A DNA stretch of 44,384 nt from a virus. The notes under the pieces were generated by a model. It saw only the letters and a list, made by a program, of their open reading frames with translations. It was not told the origin of the DNA and did no database searches. The stretch lies in IMG/VR virus record IMGVR_UViG_3300047557_000594, positions 1 through 44,384 of that record. One strand, written 5' to 3'. Both the position numbers and the translations under genes were made by a program. Positions 13,474 to 22,332 of this stretch are shown one piece after another (positions within the stretch are counted from its first letter, which is position 1; each line of letters starts with the position of its first letter).

Positions 13474-15039
13474 ATGGCAACGACAATTAAGCTTAAAAAC
13501 AGCGTAACGACAACAAATGCCCCAAGTTCATTGGCGCAGGGTGAAGTCGCTATTAACATTACCGACAAAAAGGTATGGGTGGGAAATGCCGCCACAACCC
13601 CAATTCAACTGTTAGGCGATGGTGGTTCAGCAACCTTTTCAAGCATAACCGTTACAGGCGTATCTACATTTAGTGCTGGTACGGTTTCTGCCCCATCCAT
13701 CACCACATCAGGCGATACCAACACAGGTATTTACTTCCCAGCAGCCGACACTATTGCCTTTACAGAAGGTGGTGTAGAGGCGATGCGTATTGATTCCTCA
13801 GGGAATGTAGGTATTGGTACGAGTAGTCCTAGTTCAAAACTTGTTGTTAAAACAGGCACAAATCAAAATTTACACTTTAGGGCTGGTGGTGATGTAGGTG
13901 GTACTGGTATTGCTTTAGATGCTTTAAATGATGCAGTAAATGGTGTTGTTGATTTAACACTAAGAGGCACTAATCTATTGTTAATTAGTCATGGTGCTAC
14001 ACCAATGGCTTTTAATACCAATGGCTCAGAACGGATGCGTATCGATTCTAGTGGTAATGTAGGTATTGGTACTAGTAGTCCAACAGCTTCTAGACTACAC
14101 CTTGCTGGGTACAACGGAGGAACTACATACCCAATTAGAATGACTAGTTCTAATTCGGGTGTTGAGTGGGCTTTTGAAACTGGTGGCTCAGCATCTAATA
14201 GCTCATTCCTTGCATTTAGAGATATGGGTAACTCCGCAGAACGGATGCGTATTACCTCTGATGGTAATCTTGGGCTTGGAACAACCTCCCCAAATAAAGG
14301 TGGCGTATCAAGAGCCTTAACACTTAACGGAACTGCTGGAAACATCGTTGAATTTTGCGTCAGCGACACTCGTGTCGGTTGGGTTTATGGAGATAATAAT
14401 TTAACTGCTCTTTCTGCTGGTGGTTCTAGGTATATTGCTTTAGAAACTAACGGCTCAGAACGGATGCGTATTACCTCTGGTGGTGAATTGTTGGTTGGGA
14501 CTACAGGAACTGGCTCATATCAGGATGGAAGATTAAATGTTATTAGTGCATCAACATTGCCTGCGGCAGGATTTAAAAACACTGGCTTAGCTAGTCAAAA
14601 AACAGTTTTTGTTTGGAACAACGCAGACAGCGGAACAAGAAATTTAGTTGGTTTTGTTGTTAGTGGTTCTCCGTCTGAAGTTGGCTCAATTACATCTAAT
14701 GGTTCTAGCACAACTTATGGAACATCATCGGACTATCGCCTAAAAGAAAACATTGCGCCAATGACAGACGCTTTAGAAAAAGTCGCACAATTAAAACCTG
14801 TAACATATACTTGGAAAAATACAGGAATTAATGATAGTGGATTTATTGCACACGAATTACAAGAAATTTGTCCAAATGCAGTAACTGGTGAGAAAGATGC
14901 TGTAGATTCAGAAGGAAACCCAGTCTATCAAGGTGTTGATACATCATTTTTAGTAGCTACACTCACAGCCGCAATCCAAGAACTAAACGCTAAAGTAGAA
15001 GCACAAGCAGCCGAAATAGCATTACTTAAATCTAAATAA
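13474..15039 (+). CDS. Tail fibre with S74 intramolecular chaperone
   Basis: A 521-residue protein. The shaft has four E-x-MRI(D/T)S repeats, the first two continuing as SGNVGIGTSSP, near residues 103, 185, 251 and 328, a pattern of trimeric fibres. The C-terminus carries Peptidase_S74 features: SSDYRLKENIAP, LKPVTYTWK, GFIAHELQEICPNAV and a terminal coiled coil; this domain helps trimerisation and cuts itself off at the conserved Ser-Asp. It probably binds the host surface. Confidence 0.88.
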   Translation: MATTIKLKNSVTTTNAPSSLAQGEVAINITDKKVWVGNAATTPIQLLGDGGSATFSSITVTGVSTFSAGTVSAPSITTSGDTNTGIYFPAADTIAFTEGGVEAMRIDSSGNVGIGTSSPSSKLVVKTGTNQNLHFRAGGDVGGTGIALDALNDAVNGVVDLTLRGTNLLLISHGATPMAFNTNGSERMRIDSSGNVGIGTSSPTASRLHLAGYNGGTTYPIRMTSSNSGVEWAFETGGSASNSSFLAFRDMGNSAERMRITSDGNLGLGTTSPNKGGVSRALTLNGTAGNIVEFCVSDTRVGWVYGDNNLTALSAGGSRYIALETNGSERMRITSGGELLVGTTGTGSYQDGRLNVISASTLPAAGFKNTGLASQKTVFVWNNADSGTRNLVGFVVSGSPSEVGSITSNGSSTTYGTSSDYRLKENIAPMTDALEKVAQLKPVTYTWKNTGINDSGFIAHELQEICPNAVTGEKDAVDSEGNPVYQGVDTSFLVATLTAAIQELNAKVEAQAAEIALLKSK

Positions 15040-15049
15040 GGAGAAGTAA

Positions 15050-15340
15050 ATGGAATTTAATTGGAACATTGTTCAGATGGACAGACTAACATCTGACAAC
15101 TTTGTAGTAACAGTCCACTATTCTGTAACCGCTACCGATGGTGATTACTCTGCTAACACCTACGGAACAGTCGGATATACACAAGAATCCGATAACTTTA
15201 TTCCGTTTGATAACCTAACACCTGAGATTGTTACAGGATGGGTGCAAACATCATTAGGTAAAGATACTGTAGAAGAAGCATTGGCAGCGCAAATTCAAGC
15301 ACAAAAGAATCCTGTGCAAGTAAGCGGTTTGCCTTGGTAA
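15050..15340 (+). CDS. Small virion-region protein, unknown
   Basis: A 96-residue protein behind GGAGAAGTAA. DNFVVTVHYSVTATDGDYSANTYGTVGY looks like beta hairpins, followed by a helix (TPEIVTGWVQTSLG). Small proteins of this shape often follow S74 fibres in aquatic phages, where they may assist assembly. No function known. A terminator follows its stop. Confidence 0.65.
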   Translation: MEFNWNIVQMDRLTSDNFVVTVHYSVTATDGDYSANTYGTVGYTQESDNFIPFDNLTPEIVTGWVQTSLGKDTVEEALAAQIQAQKNPVQVSGLPW

Positions 15341-15348
15341 TTGGGTAA

Positions 15349-15373
15349 AAGCCTGCCCTTTCAGGCTTATTTT
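15349..15373 (+). terminator. Rho-independent terminator after the fibre genes
   Basis: Stem AAGCCTG (15349-15355) pairs with CAGGCTT (15362-15368) across a 6-nt loop, followed by ATTTTA. The U-tract is short, so it may be partial. Confidence 0.65.
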
Positions 15374-15384
15374 AGGAGAGCAAC

Positions 15385-15603
15385 ATGGGCGAAAAAAAAA
15401 TAACCCCCGTGACCGTAGATGGAAAAGATTTTGTGTATGAGGACATGACCCAAGAGCAACAAACTTTGGTCAATCATGTAGCGGACTTAGACCGCAAAAT
15501 TAGCTCAACCACATTTAATCTTGACCAACTTAAAGTAGGACAACAAGCATTTATTCAACTATTAAAAGAATCGTTGGAAAAGCAACCTGAAACGGTACAG
15601 TAA
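15385..15603 (+). CDS. Small DUF6447-like protein
   Basis: A 72-residue protein with a strong GGAG site. VDGKDFVYEDMTQEQQTLVNHVADLDRKI and QLKVGQQAFIQLLKESLE fit a small family I recall as DUF6447, found in phage tail gene clusters. Predicted short beta hairpin plus two helices. Its stop overlaps the next start. Role unknown. Confidence 0.65.
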   Translation: MGEKKITPVTVDGKDFVYEDMTQEQQTLVNHVADLDRKISSTTFNLDQLKVGQQAFIQLLKESLEKQPETVQ

Positions 15604-16394
15604 TGCTTGGATTTAACGCCTTTTCCGAACAGGCAATATCGGACATCAGCTTACCCGTTATTACGGGTATTCTGTATGCAACGGATAACAATGACACCGC
15701 TAATTTACAGGGTGAAGTTCTCGTTGAAGGCGTTATTTCTACCACCGATGGCAACGATTTTGCCCTTTTAAGCGGTGAAAACAGGGTCGATGGGGTATTA
15801 GATACTACCGATAGCCCTGATACCGACCAATTTACAGGCGCAGTAGCCGTAAATGGCGTACTAAGTGCTACAGATGGCACAGACACCGCCAGTTTATTGG
15901 GCGAAATAGCCGTAGATGGCGTGATTCTCACGACTGATGGCAACGATGTAGCCTTGTTATTGGGTGAATTAGGGCCAACACCTGAACCTACAGGCATTGA
16001 TACCCATGACGGATTTACGCCTGAAGAAATCCGTAGGGCTAGAAACCTAGACCGCAAGATTCGGGAAAAACAATTAGCCTTGTATAAGGCACAGCAAGAA
16101 GCTAAGAAGCGGAGAAAGCAACAACTCCGTGACTTGATTGACCCACCAAAAATTGTTGCAAAACAAAAACAAAATAAACTACAATCTATTCAAGAGGTTA
16201 AGGCTGATATACCGTCAGTCGATACTACAGAACTAGAGCAGTCTATCGCCTACCTTGAGAACCAACGCAGTAAATTAGCTAGGGCGGTAGAACTGAGAAA
16301 GCAACAAGCCTACATTCAGGCACAGTTAGCGATTCTTGAAGCCCAGCGTGCTGCTGAGGATGACGATGAAGAATCAATACTGATGCTTTTATGA
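15603..16394 (+). CDS. Repeat-containing virion-type protein
   Basis: A 263-residue protein. Residues about 18-120 hold five tandem copies of a 21-residue unit (V-x-GV-x-x-TTDG-x-D-x-A-x-LLGE), an acidic beta-repeat. The second half (about 140-255) is a charged coiled coil with RKIREKQLALYKAQQEAKKR. The arrangement suggests an elongated structural or adhesive protein. No family recognised. It overlaps the glycosyltransferase-like gene by 4 bp. Confidence 0.6.
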   Translation: MLGFNAFSEQAISDISLPVITGILYATDNNDTANLQGEVLVEGVISTTDGNDFALLSGENRVDGVLDTTDSPDTDQFTGAVAVNGVLSATDGTDTASLLGEIAVDGVILTTDGNDVALLLGELGPTPEPTGIDTHDGFTPEEIRRARNLDRKIREKQLALYKAQQEAKKRRKQQLRDLIDPPKIVAKQKQNKLQSIQEVKADIPSVDTTELEQSIAYLENQRSKLARAVELRKQQAYIQAQLAILEAQRAAEDDDEESILMLL

Positions 16395-17284
16395 CACCGT
16401 TTGGGCAATATAAAAAAGGTTTAGATTTACTACACTTAGGCCACTACCAGTCAGGCTTTCGCCTGTATGAGTTTCGGTGGCATCCCAAAACCCGTGAAGC
16501 ATCGGGCGAAAAGTGGGATAAATGGGTCAAAGCCCCCAAATGGAACGGGGAACGCCTGTACGACAAACACATTACCGTGCAGATGGAGCAAGGCTTTGGC
16601 GACATTATTCAGTTTGCTAGGTTCTTGCCTATGCTCAAGGCTTGGGGCGCACGAGAAGTATCGGTCATGTGCCATAAATCAGTCATGCAGTTGCTTGGGC
16701 AAATGGATTGTATTGACACTATTTCGTGCATCCGTACTGAAGGCAGACCGCTAGAAGCTGACTATTGGATTGGTAGCATGAGCCTGCCCCATTTCGCCCT
16801 ACACGCCCCGTTATATGTGCGTCAGTCATTTCCTATTAGCCAGACCAAAATTGTAGGCTCTGAGGGCTATTTAAACGCCATTTCAAGCGGTATTGAGCGT
16901 AAGGTAGGGGTGAATTGGCACGCCAGCACAGGGCCACTTCATTACATTAAATCCATTGATGTCAACATTTTGCGGGAAATGCTAGGCAATGATGTTTATT
17001 CGCTAAATATCAATACTGATGACATATTCCAACCCTTACCGCCCGATGGCTGGAAAGAGAACTTTTACAAGACCGCTTGCCACATGAAGTCTATGAAAGC
17101 GGTGGTAAGTCCTGATACGGCTACGGCTCACCTTGCGGGTGCATTAGGGGTCAAGTGTTTTTTACTATTGCCTGACGATGAATACATTTGCTGGCGATGG
17201 AAACATGGGGTGTGGTACGACAGCGTTGTACCGCTTAGAAAGCAAGAATGGCAAAAATTGCCGTATTTATTGGAGAAGCTATGA
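16391..17284 (+). CDS. Glycosyltransferase-like (GT-B, GT9/TPR-type) protein
   Basis: A 297-residue protein. The segment YEFRWHPKTREASG...WNGERL, VQMEQGFGDIIQFARFLPML and the C-terminal MKSMKAVVSPDTATAHLAGALG match the heptosyltransferase-like domain often fused to TPR repeats in bacterial glycosyltransferases. The nucleotide-sugar site would use the ISPDT-A-x-H-like element. Here it stands alone among virion genes, so it may glycosylate phage proteins or modify the host surface. Acceptor and donor unknown. Confidence 0.75.
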   Translation: MTPFGQYKKGLDLLHLGHYQSGFRLYEFRWHPKTREASGEKWDKWVKAPKWNGERLYDKHITVQMEQGFGDIIQFARFLPMLKAWGAREVSVMCHKSVMQLLGQMDCIDTISCIRTEGRPLEADYWIGSMSLPHFALHAPLYVRQSFPISQTKIVGSEGYLNAISSGIERKVGVNWHASTGPLHYIKSIDVNILREMLGNDVYSLNINTDDIFQPLPPDGWKENFYKTACHMKSMKAVVSPDTATAHLAGALGVKCFLLLPDDEYICWRWKHGVWYDSVVPLRKQEWQKLPYLLEKL

Positions 17285-17658
17285 CAATCTGCCCGAATTG
17301 TGGCTGGTCGGATACTAAGCATATTGAAGCCAAGACCGATAAGGAAAAATACCTAGATTTTTGGGGATATACGCTAGGCACGCCCGAAGCCGAAGAAGCA
17401 TGGCGGCTAAAGCAAGAAATGACCGCACGGGAAGCCCCAATGGTCATGTCAGATATTGAAGGCTATGTATCTCAGGTCGATGGCACATGGATTAAAAGCC
17501 GTAGCCACCATAGAGAACACCTTAAACAGCATCGCATGATTGAGCTTGGCAATGATGTACCGCTACAGCACAAGCCTGTGGAATTAAGTCGTAAAGACCA
17601 AGAAACCCGTAAACGCAAGATTGCCGAACTTGCTTACGCCAAACTAAATTATCGTTAA
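17281..17658 (+). CDS. Zinc-ribbon-headed small protein
   Basis: A 125-residue protein starting at the ATG overlapping the previous stop. The N-terminus MTICPNCGWSD is half of a zinc ribbon; then EAEEAWRLKQEMTAREAPMVMSDIEGYVSQVDG and a basic tail. A phage protein with this DIxGYxS-x-DG block often precedes the scaffold and may take part in capsid assembly. No firm function. Confidence 0.6.
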   Translation: MTICPNCGWSDTKHIEAKTDKEKYLDFWGYTLGTPEAEEAWRLKQEMTAREAPMVMSDIEGYVSQVDGTWIKSRSHHREHLKQHRMIELGNDVPLQHKPVELSRKDQETRKRKIAELAYAKLNYR

Positions 17659-17667
17659 GGAGCAGAC

Positions 17668-18747
17668 ATGGCAGACCGCAGAGAGATGTTGGAAGCAGCT
17701 TTAGAAGATGCACTTGAGCCACAAGATGAGGGTAAACCCGTAGATACAGAGGAAGAAGTCCATGCGGAGAGTGAAGCCGAAGTTTCTCAAGACGAACCAG
17801 TACGGGATGAAAAAGGTCGCTTTGTCGCAAAAGAGGAAACGCCTACAGAGGAAGCAAGCCCTGAGAATATTGCAGAAGATACGACTGAAGCCGAACAGCC
17901 CGAAGAACAGCTTGCGACTGGCGATATACCAAAGCCTACAACTTGGAAGAAAGACTTATTACCTTTATGGGATAAGATAGCTAAAGGCGAAACACTTACA
18001 CCTGAAGAAAGCAGAAAACACCTTGAATACCTTAACCAACGAGAAAACGAATTTAAAAAGGGCGTTAGCGTATATAAAGCGGAAGCGGAGCGAGCAAAGG
18101 CTCTTGAGGAAGCGATTAATCCATTCATACCTGAACTCCAAGCACAAGGAATCCACCCAGCCGCTTGGATAAACAATTTGGGCCGTGCCCATGTGATGCT
18201 GACCAAAGCACCGTATGAGCAAAAACTACAACTGTTTCATAGACTTGCACAAGATTATGGTATAAACTTAAACCAAGTAAACGAACCAACTGCACCGACT
18301 GATGCTTACACACAACAGTTAATGCAACAACTTTATCAAGTTAATCAAGAGGTTAGCTCGATTAAAGGTCGGTTTGAGATGGAAGAACAACAACGCTTGG
18401 CTAATGAAATCGAGCGTGTAAGAAGTAACAAAGAGCGGTTTCCGCACTTTGACATGGTTAGGGAAGAAATGGCTCAACTACTTGAGCTAGGTAAAGCACC
18501 CGACCTTGAAACGGCTTATGCCAAAGCTGTGCGACTGAACGATGAAGTTTGGGCGATAGAACAGGAACGACTCCTGACTGACGCAAAAAAACAAGCATCT
18601 AGGTCACAGCAAGTAGCACGAGCTAAAGCAACGGCTGTTAGCCCAAAATCCGTTACTCCTAACGGAACACAAGCGAAAGTCGAAGCAAAGGACAGGCGTT
18701 CTCTACTGATGGCGCAATTAGCCGATGCAGAGAGCGGTAGGCTTTAA
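17668..18747 (+). CDS. Capsid scaffolding protein
   Basis: A 359-residue protein directly upstream of the capsid gene. The first 100 residues are highly acidic and disordered, with the RDEKGRFVAKEE motif common in phage scaffolds. The rest is mostly helical coiled coil, ending in a basic RSQQVARAKATAVSPKS tail that could bind coat protein. It would guide prohead assembly and then leave. The call rests on position and composition. Confidence 0.8.
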   Translation: MADRREMLEAALEDALEPQDEGKPVDTEEEVHAESEAEVSQDEPVRDEKGRFVAKEETPTEEASPENIAEDTTEAEQPEEQLATGDIPKPTTWKKDLLPLWDKIAKGETLTPEESRKHLEYLNQRENEFKKGVSVYKAEAERAKALEEAINPFIPELQAQGIHPAAWINNLGRAHVMLTKAPYEQKLQLFHRLAQDYGINLNQVNEPTAPTDAYTQQLMQQLYQVNQEVSSIKGRFEMEEQQRLANEIERVRSNKERFPHFDMVREEMAQLLELGKAPDLETAYAKAVRLNDEVWAIEQERLLTDAKKQASRSQQVARAKATAVSPKSVTPNGTQAKVEAKDRRSLLMAQLADAESGRL

Positions 18748-18769
18748 CAAGTACTAACTAGAAAAGGAG

Positions 18770-19339
18770 CTAAACGAGCAAAAGCAACTCGGATTCGGTA
18801 ATACGGTTATGTTTTTTTAAGTTTTGTTCAGGTGTCAAGTACTGTAAATTCCAAGGTACATGAAGTCCTGAAACTGGGCGAGAATCAACTAAACCTTTTA
18901 GCGGAATTATGTGGTCTACATGATACCCCTTTGGGCAATTAGCGTAAATCTCTAATAATTCAGCTTTATTTACCCAAGGCGGAGTTCTACCTTTAACATC
19001 TTTACGCCTATGATGTAATTTGGCAGGGTTGTATGGGTCGTCTTTCCACCGTTGTCTACGAGATGCGTTAATTTTGGATTTGTTTTTGTCATAGTAAAGT
19101 TTTTTTGATTCAATAACTTTGTTCTTAAAATCTAAATCCTCAGAAAATTTGCTATTACGCCATTGTTTTTGATATTCACGGTATTTGCCGAAATATTTAG
19201 GTGCTGTAATGCGATTTCTTTCTAAGGTGCAAGGTTTACAATAAGTGCTAATAGTTGATGACTTCTTATAAAACTCATGCCTTGGCTTAATAACACCACA
19301 ATGTTTGCAAAGTTTATTTTCTAATTTTGGTTTGGTCAT
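18770..19339 (-). CDS. HNH endonuclease inserted between scaffold and capsid genes
   Basis: A 189-residue protein on the opposite strand to its neighbours. Cys pairs at 11/14 and 34/37 form a zinc finger, and HVDHIIPLKGLVDSRPVSGLHVPWNLQYL (from about 140) is the HNH core with the conserved NLQ. Free-standing homing enzymes often sit next to highly conserved structural genes as here. It fills almost the whole 600-bp space, so the insertion seems clean. Confidence 0.88.
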   Translation of the reverse strand: MTKPKLENKLCKHCGVIKPRHEFYKKSSTISTYCKPCTLERNRITAPKYFGKYREYQKQWRNSKFSEDLDFKNKVIESKKLYYDKNKSKINASRRQRWKDDPYNPAKLHHRRKDVKGRTPPWVNKAELLEIYANCPKGYHVDHIIPLKGLVDSRPVSGLHVPWNLQYLTPEQNLKKHNRITESELLLLV

Positions 19340-19363
19340 TAATCAATTATAAAGGATATTATT

Positions 19364-20338
19364 ATGGCTTTTGCTAATAGTGCTATCACCGACATAATTG
19401 CGACTACCATTCAAAGTCGTAGCGGTGAATTGGCTGATAACTTAACGCAGAACAATGCGATTCTGCAACGACTCAACTCTAAGGGCAATGTACGCCCATT
19501 CTCGGGTGGTAATGTGATTTTGGAAGAAATCATGTACAACGACCCCAACACCAACAACGCTAACTCGTATAGCGGCTACGAAGTACTCAATATTGCTCCT
19601 GATAGCCCAATCTCGGCTGCTCAGTACAAAATTGCTCAGTACGCTGCTGCCGTAACGATGAGCGGTTTGGAAATGCTCCAAAACTCCAGCAAAGAAGCAA
19701 TCATTGACCTGTTAGATGGTCGTATGCAAGTTTCTGAAGCTCGCCTTTTGAACCGCATTTCTAGCGACCTTTATGGCGATGGAACTGGTAACGGTGGTAA
19801 GAACATTGACGGCTTGGCTGCTGCTGTTTCTGTTTCTCCAACCACAGGTACTTACGGTGGTATTAACCGTGCAAACTGGTCTTTCTGGCAGAACCAAGTA
19901 ACTACTGGTCTTTCCAGCACCAACACCTTGGCAAAGATGACCGAAGCCGCTATCAAGCAGGTTCGTGGCACAGACAAGGCTGACCTTTACATTGCTGGTA
20001 ACACCGCATATCAGTTTTTTGTAGGTGCATTGCAAGCAATTCAGCGTATTACTACCGAAGAATCGGGTGCTGCTGGTTTCGCATCCCTCAAGTTCTACGG
20101 CGGTGGTACTTCTGCTGATGTCGTACTCGGTGGTGGTGTAGGTAACCAACAAAATGCTAACTATATGTATTTGTTGAATACCAACTACATTTTCTTCCGC
20201 CCACACAAAGAGCGTAATTTCGTACCTATTGGTGGTGAGCGTCAAGCCATTAACCAAGATGCGATTGTCAAGCTCTACGGTTGGGCTGGAAACTTAACCA
20301 CCAGCAACGCTCAGTTGCAGGGTATTTTGACCACCTAA
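19364..20338 (+). CDS. Major capsid protein
   Basis: A 324-residue protein following scaffold and preceded by AAAGGATATTATT. N-terminal SRSGELADNLTQNNAILQRLNSKG, the SAAQYKIAQYAAAVTMSGLEML stretch and the C-terminal IFFRPHKERNFVPIGG fit HK97-fold coats of podo-like phages. It likely forms the icosahedral shell. Codon use and wobble choice look optimised (many -C and -G endings) compared with the homing gene next to it, as expected for a highly expressed protein. Confidence 0.88.
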   Translation: MAFANSAITDIIATTIQSRSGELADNLTQNNAILQRLNSKGNVRPFSGGNVILEEIMYNDPNTNNANSYSGYEVLNIAPDSPISAAQYKIAQYAAAVTMSGLEMLQNSSKEAIIDLLDGRMQVSEARLLNRISSDLYGDGTGNGGKNIDGLAAAVSVSPTTGTYGGINRANWSFWQNQVTTGLSSTNTLAKMTEAAIKQVRGTDKADLYIAGNTAYQFFVGALQAIQRITTEESGAAGFASLKFYGGGTSADVVLGGGVGNQQNANYMYLLNTNYIFFRPHKERNFVPIGGERQAINQDAIVKLYGWAGNLTTSNAQLQGILTT

Positions 20339-20357
20339 TTTGTAAAGGAAAATAATC

Positions 20358-20666
20358 ATGCCTTATTCAGTTCTCCCTATCTCTGGTGTTGACCTTAACG
20401 GTATCACTTATGAGAGCTTTGAATACACCAACGGTACTACCTTAATTGGAATCCCAAGCTTTGGCCCTCTCGGTGCTGAAACTTTTGGTTCTGACGGTAA
20501 GCGTTATGTATTTGCCCGTGCAGCAGCAACGATTCCAGCAGGCACAACCGCTTGCACAATCAATGCTTCAACCTTTGCAGTTACCGCTTCTGGCGGTTCG
20601 TATGTTTCCCCTGCCGAATCAATGGTTTCGGGTGACTATGGCTGGTTCGGTGCTACTAGCGTCTAA
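20358..20666 (+). CDS. Small head-associated protein
   Basis: A 102-residue protein right after the capsid gene with a strong AAAGGAAAATA site. Gly/Thr/Ser-rich beta sequence (TTLIGIPSFGPLGAETFG, TVFAVTASGG-like strands) suggests a capsid decoration or stabilising protein. A terminator follows it, so it shares the capsid transcript. Confidence 0.6.
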   Translation: MPYSVLPISGVDLNGITYESFEYTNGTTLIGIPSFGPLGAETFGSDGKRYVFARAAATIPAGTTACTINASTFAVTASGGSYVSPAESMVSGDYGWFGATSV

Positions 20667-20686
20667 CCAAAAATTGTAGTAAAAAC

Positions 20687-20719
20687 AAGGGGCTATCTCG
20701 TAATGGGGTAGCCCTTTTT
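20687..20719 (+). terminator. Rho-independent terminator after the capsid genes
   Basis: Arms 20687-20695 and 20709-20717 pair (GGGGCTA with TAGCCC and a G-U), with a 13-nt loop and a following run of T (TTTTTC). It separates the highly expressed capsid pair from the connector genes. Confidence 0.75.
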
Positions 20720-20758
20720 CTTTTAACCGCAGTACCTTAACCACTTAAGGAGTTTTAC

Positions 20759-21403
20759 ATGATTGATAGCGATACCCAAGACGCAGATTCTCGTTTGGCA
20801 GTTAAGTTTTATAAGCGAGCCGTCAAACTAGAACATGAATCCAACGAAGCTGGCAGACCAATCTACAAGGACTTTGACTTTGTACGCATTATGGTTGCTG
20901 GTGACAATCTCACGGAAATTGATACTTACGCCCACGATAGCCATAAACAACGCTTTCCAAAGCAATGGTTACAGTATCAAGCGACTCAAGATTCGAGTAG
21001 CGAAATCATTGGAACGCCCGTAGAACAATGGCCTTTAATTAGCCAATCCCAAGCCCAAGAACTGCGGGGAATTAAGTTCTTTACCGTAGAATCTATTGCC
21101 AACGCTTCTGACCTGCAGTTACAACGCATTGGCATGATAGCTGGTATGTCACCTCATTCGTTTAGGGATAAAGCACGCACTTTCTTAAATCTTGCTGAAG
21201 AAACCGCAGAAGCAAGCAAGCGAGCAGAAGAAATTAACCAGTTAAAGCAAGAACTTGCCCAAAAAGCAGAGGAAAATGCTAGAATTAAGGCTGAAACTGA
21301 TGCGAAGCTGGCACAAATGCAAGAGCAAATGGCGGCGATACTTGCGGCAGTTGGTGAGAAAAAACCCCGCAAAAAGAAGGCGGAAACCATAGAGGAAGCC
21401 TAA
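20759..21403 (+). CDS. Conserved virion-region protein with coiled-coil tail
   Basis: A 214-residue protein behind AAGGAG. Residues 10-60 (RLAVKFYKRAVKLEHESNEAGRPIYKDFDFVRIMV) resemble a small conserved domain found between coat and connector genes in podo-like phages. A long Glu/Lys coiled coil spans about 145-195 and a basic KKPRKKK tail follows. Possibly a head-completion or internal protein. Function unknown. Confidence 0.6.
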   Translation: MIDSDTQDADSRLAVKFYKRAVKLEHESNEAGRPIYKDFDFVRIMVAGDNLTEIDTYAHDSHKQRFPKQWLQYQATQDSSSEIIGTPVEQWPLISQSQAQELRGIKFFTVESIANASDLQLQRIGMIAGMSPHSFRDKARTFLNLAEETAEASKRAEEINQLKQELAQKAEENARIKAETDAKLAQMQEQMAAILAAVGEKKPRKKKAETIEEA

Positions 21404-21406
21404 ACT

Positions 21407-22330
21407 ATGTCATCAACGATGCTCCAACTTGTGCAACAGGTCACCCAAGAGTTAAATCTTGCCGTACCGACCTTTGTTGCGGGTAATACCAGCCAAGATG
21501 TGCAACAAATTCTAAGCCTGATGAATCGTACAGGCTACGATTTAATCAAGGAATACGATTGGCAAGCCTTAGAGTTGGAGTATCGCTTTTACACCGATGC
21601 GGTGACTTTTGTGGGTGATACGGTTAGCAATAATAGCTATAACATTATCGTTACAGGTAACGCTACCGCCCTAAATGGCAATTATTCCATTACTGGCACA
21701 GGCATTAACCAAGATACCTATGTGCAAAGCGTAAGTTACGATTCGGGCATGAATAAGTCCACCATCGTAATGACCCAGTTGGCTAGCGGTACATACACGG
21801 GTGTGACTTTTACTTTCTCGCAGACCAAATACAATTTACCGCCTGACTTTGAAACCATTACGGATAATACCCATTGGGATAAGACAAAGCGTTGGCAGAT
21901 GCTAGGGCCTGAAGATGCCCAGCAATGGCAATGGCTAAAGTCGGGTTATATCTCGACTGGCCCACGCATTCGTTGGCGTATTTTAGGTCAGCAATTTCAA
22001 ATCTGGCCACCTTACAACACTAAAGAATATTTAGGCTTTGAGTACCGCTCAAAAGGCTGGGCGAGAAGTGCGTCAGGCGCAGTTAAAAACAGCTTTACGG
22101 CTGATGATGACACCACGGTTTTAGACGATACGGTGATGGTATTGGGTACAAAACTTAAGTATTTCCAAATTAAGTCGTTTGATACGACCTCGTTGCAACA
22201 AGACTATTTCCGTTATCTGAATGTAGCCAAAGCCAACGATAAGGGTAGTGCAAACCTTAGTTTTGCCCCATACCCAACCAAAGTGCTTATTGGTTACGCT
22301 AACATCCCAGACACGGGCTACGGAACTTAA
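21407..22330 (+). CDS. Head-tail connector / tail tubular A-like protein
   Basis: A 307-residue protein. The helical start LVQQVTQELNLAVPTFV...LSLMNRTGYDLIKEYDWQAL matches P22 gp4/T7 gp11-like adaptor rings. A beta insertion (about 75-140) separates it from the conserved YNLPPDFETITDNTHWDKTKRW and WRILGQQFQIWPP part. It should bind under the portal and connect to the tail nozzle encoded next. Confidence 0.78.
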   Translation: MSSTMLQLVQQVTQELNLAVPTFVAGNTSQDVQQILSLMNRTGYDLIKEYDWQALELEYRFYTDAVTFVGDTVSNNSYNIIVTGNATALNGNYSITGTGINQDTYVQSVSYDSGMNKSTIVMTQLASGTYTGVTFTFSQTKYNLPPDFETITDNTHWDKTKRWQMLGPEDAQQWQWLKSGYISTGPRIRWRILGQQFQIWPPYNTKEYLGFEYRSKGWARSASGAVKNSFTADDDTTVLDDTVMVLGTKLKYFQIKSFDTTSLQQDYFRYLNVAKANDKGSANLSFAPYPTKVLIGYANIPDTGYGT

Positions 22331-22332
22331 TT

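Noticed and set aside
13780-14480. Repeated SGNVGIGTSSP DNA segments as a CRISPR or tandem-repeat locus
   Set aside because: Units are in frame in the fibre shaft, unequally spaced and diverged, with no spacers or cas genes.
19712-20257. 181-codon antisense frame in the capsid gene
   Set aside because: Shadow of strongly biased codons in the capsid gene; no ribosome site, no domain, low-complexity Val/Thr-rich product.
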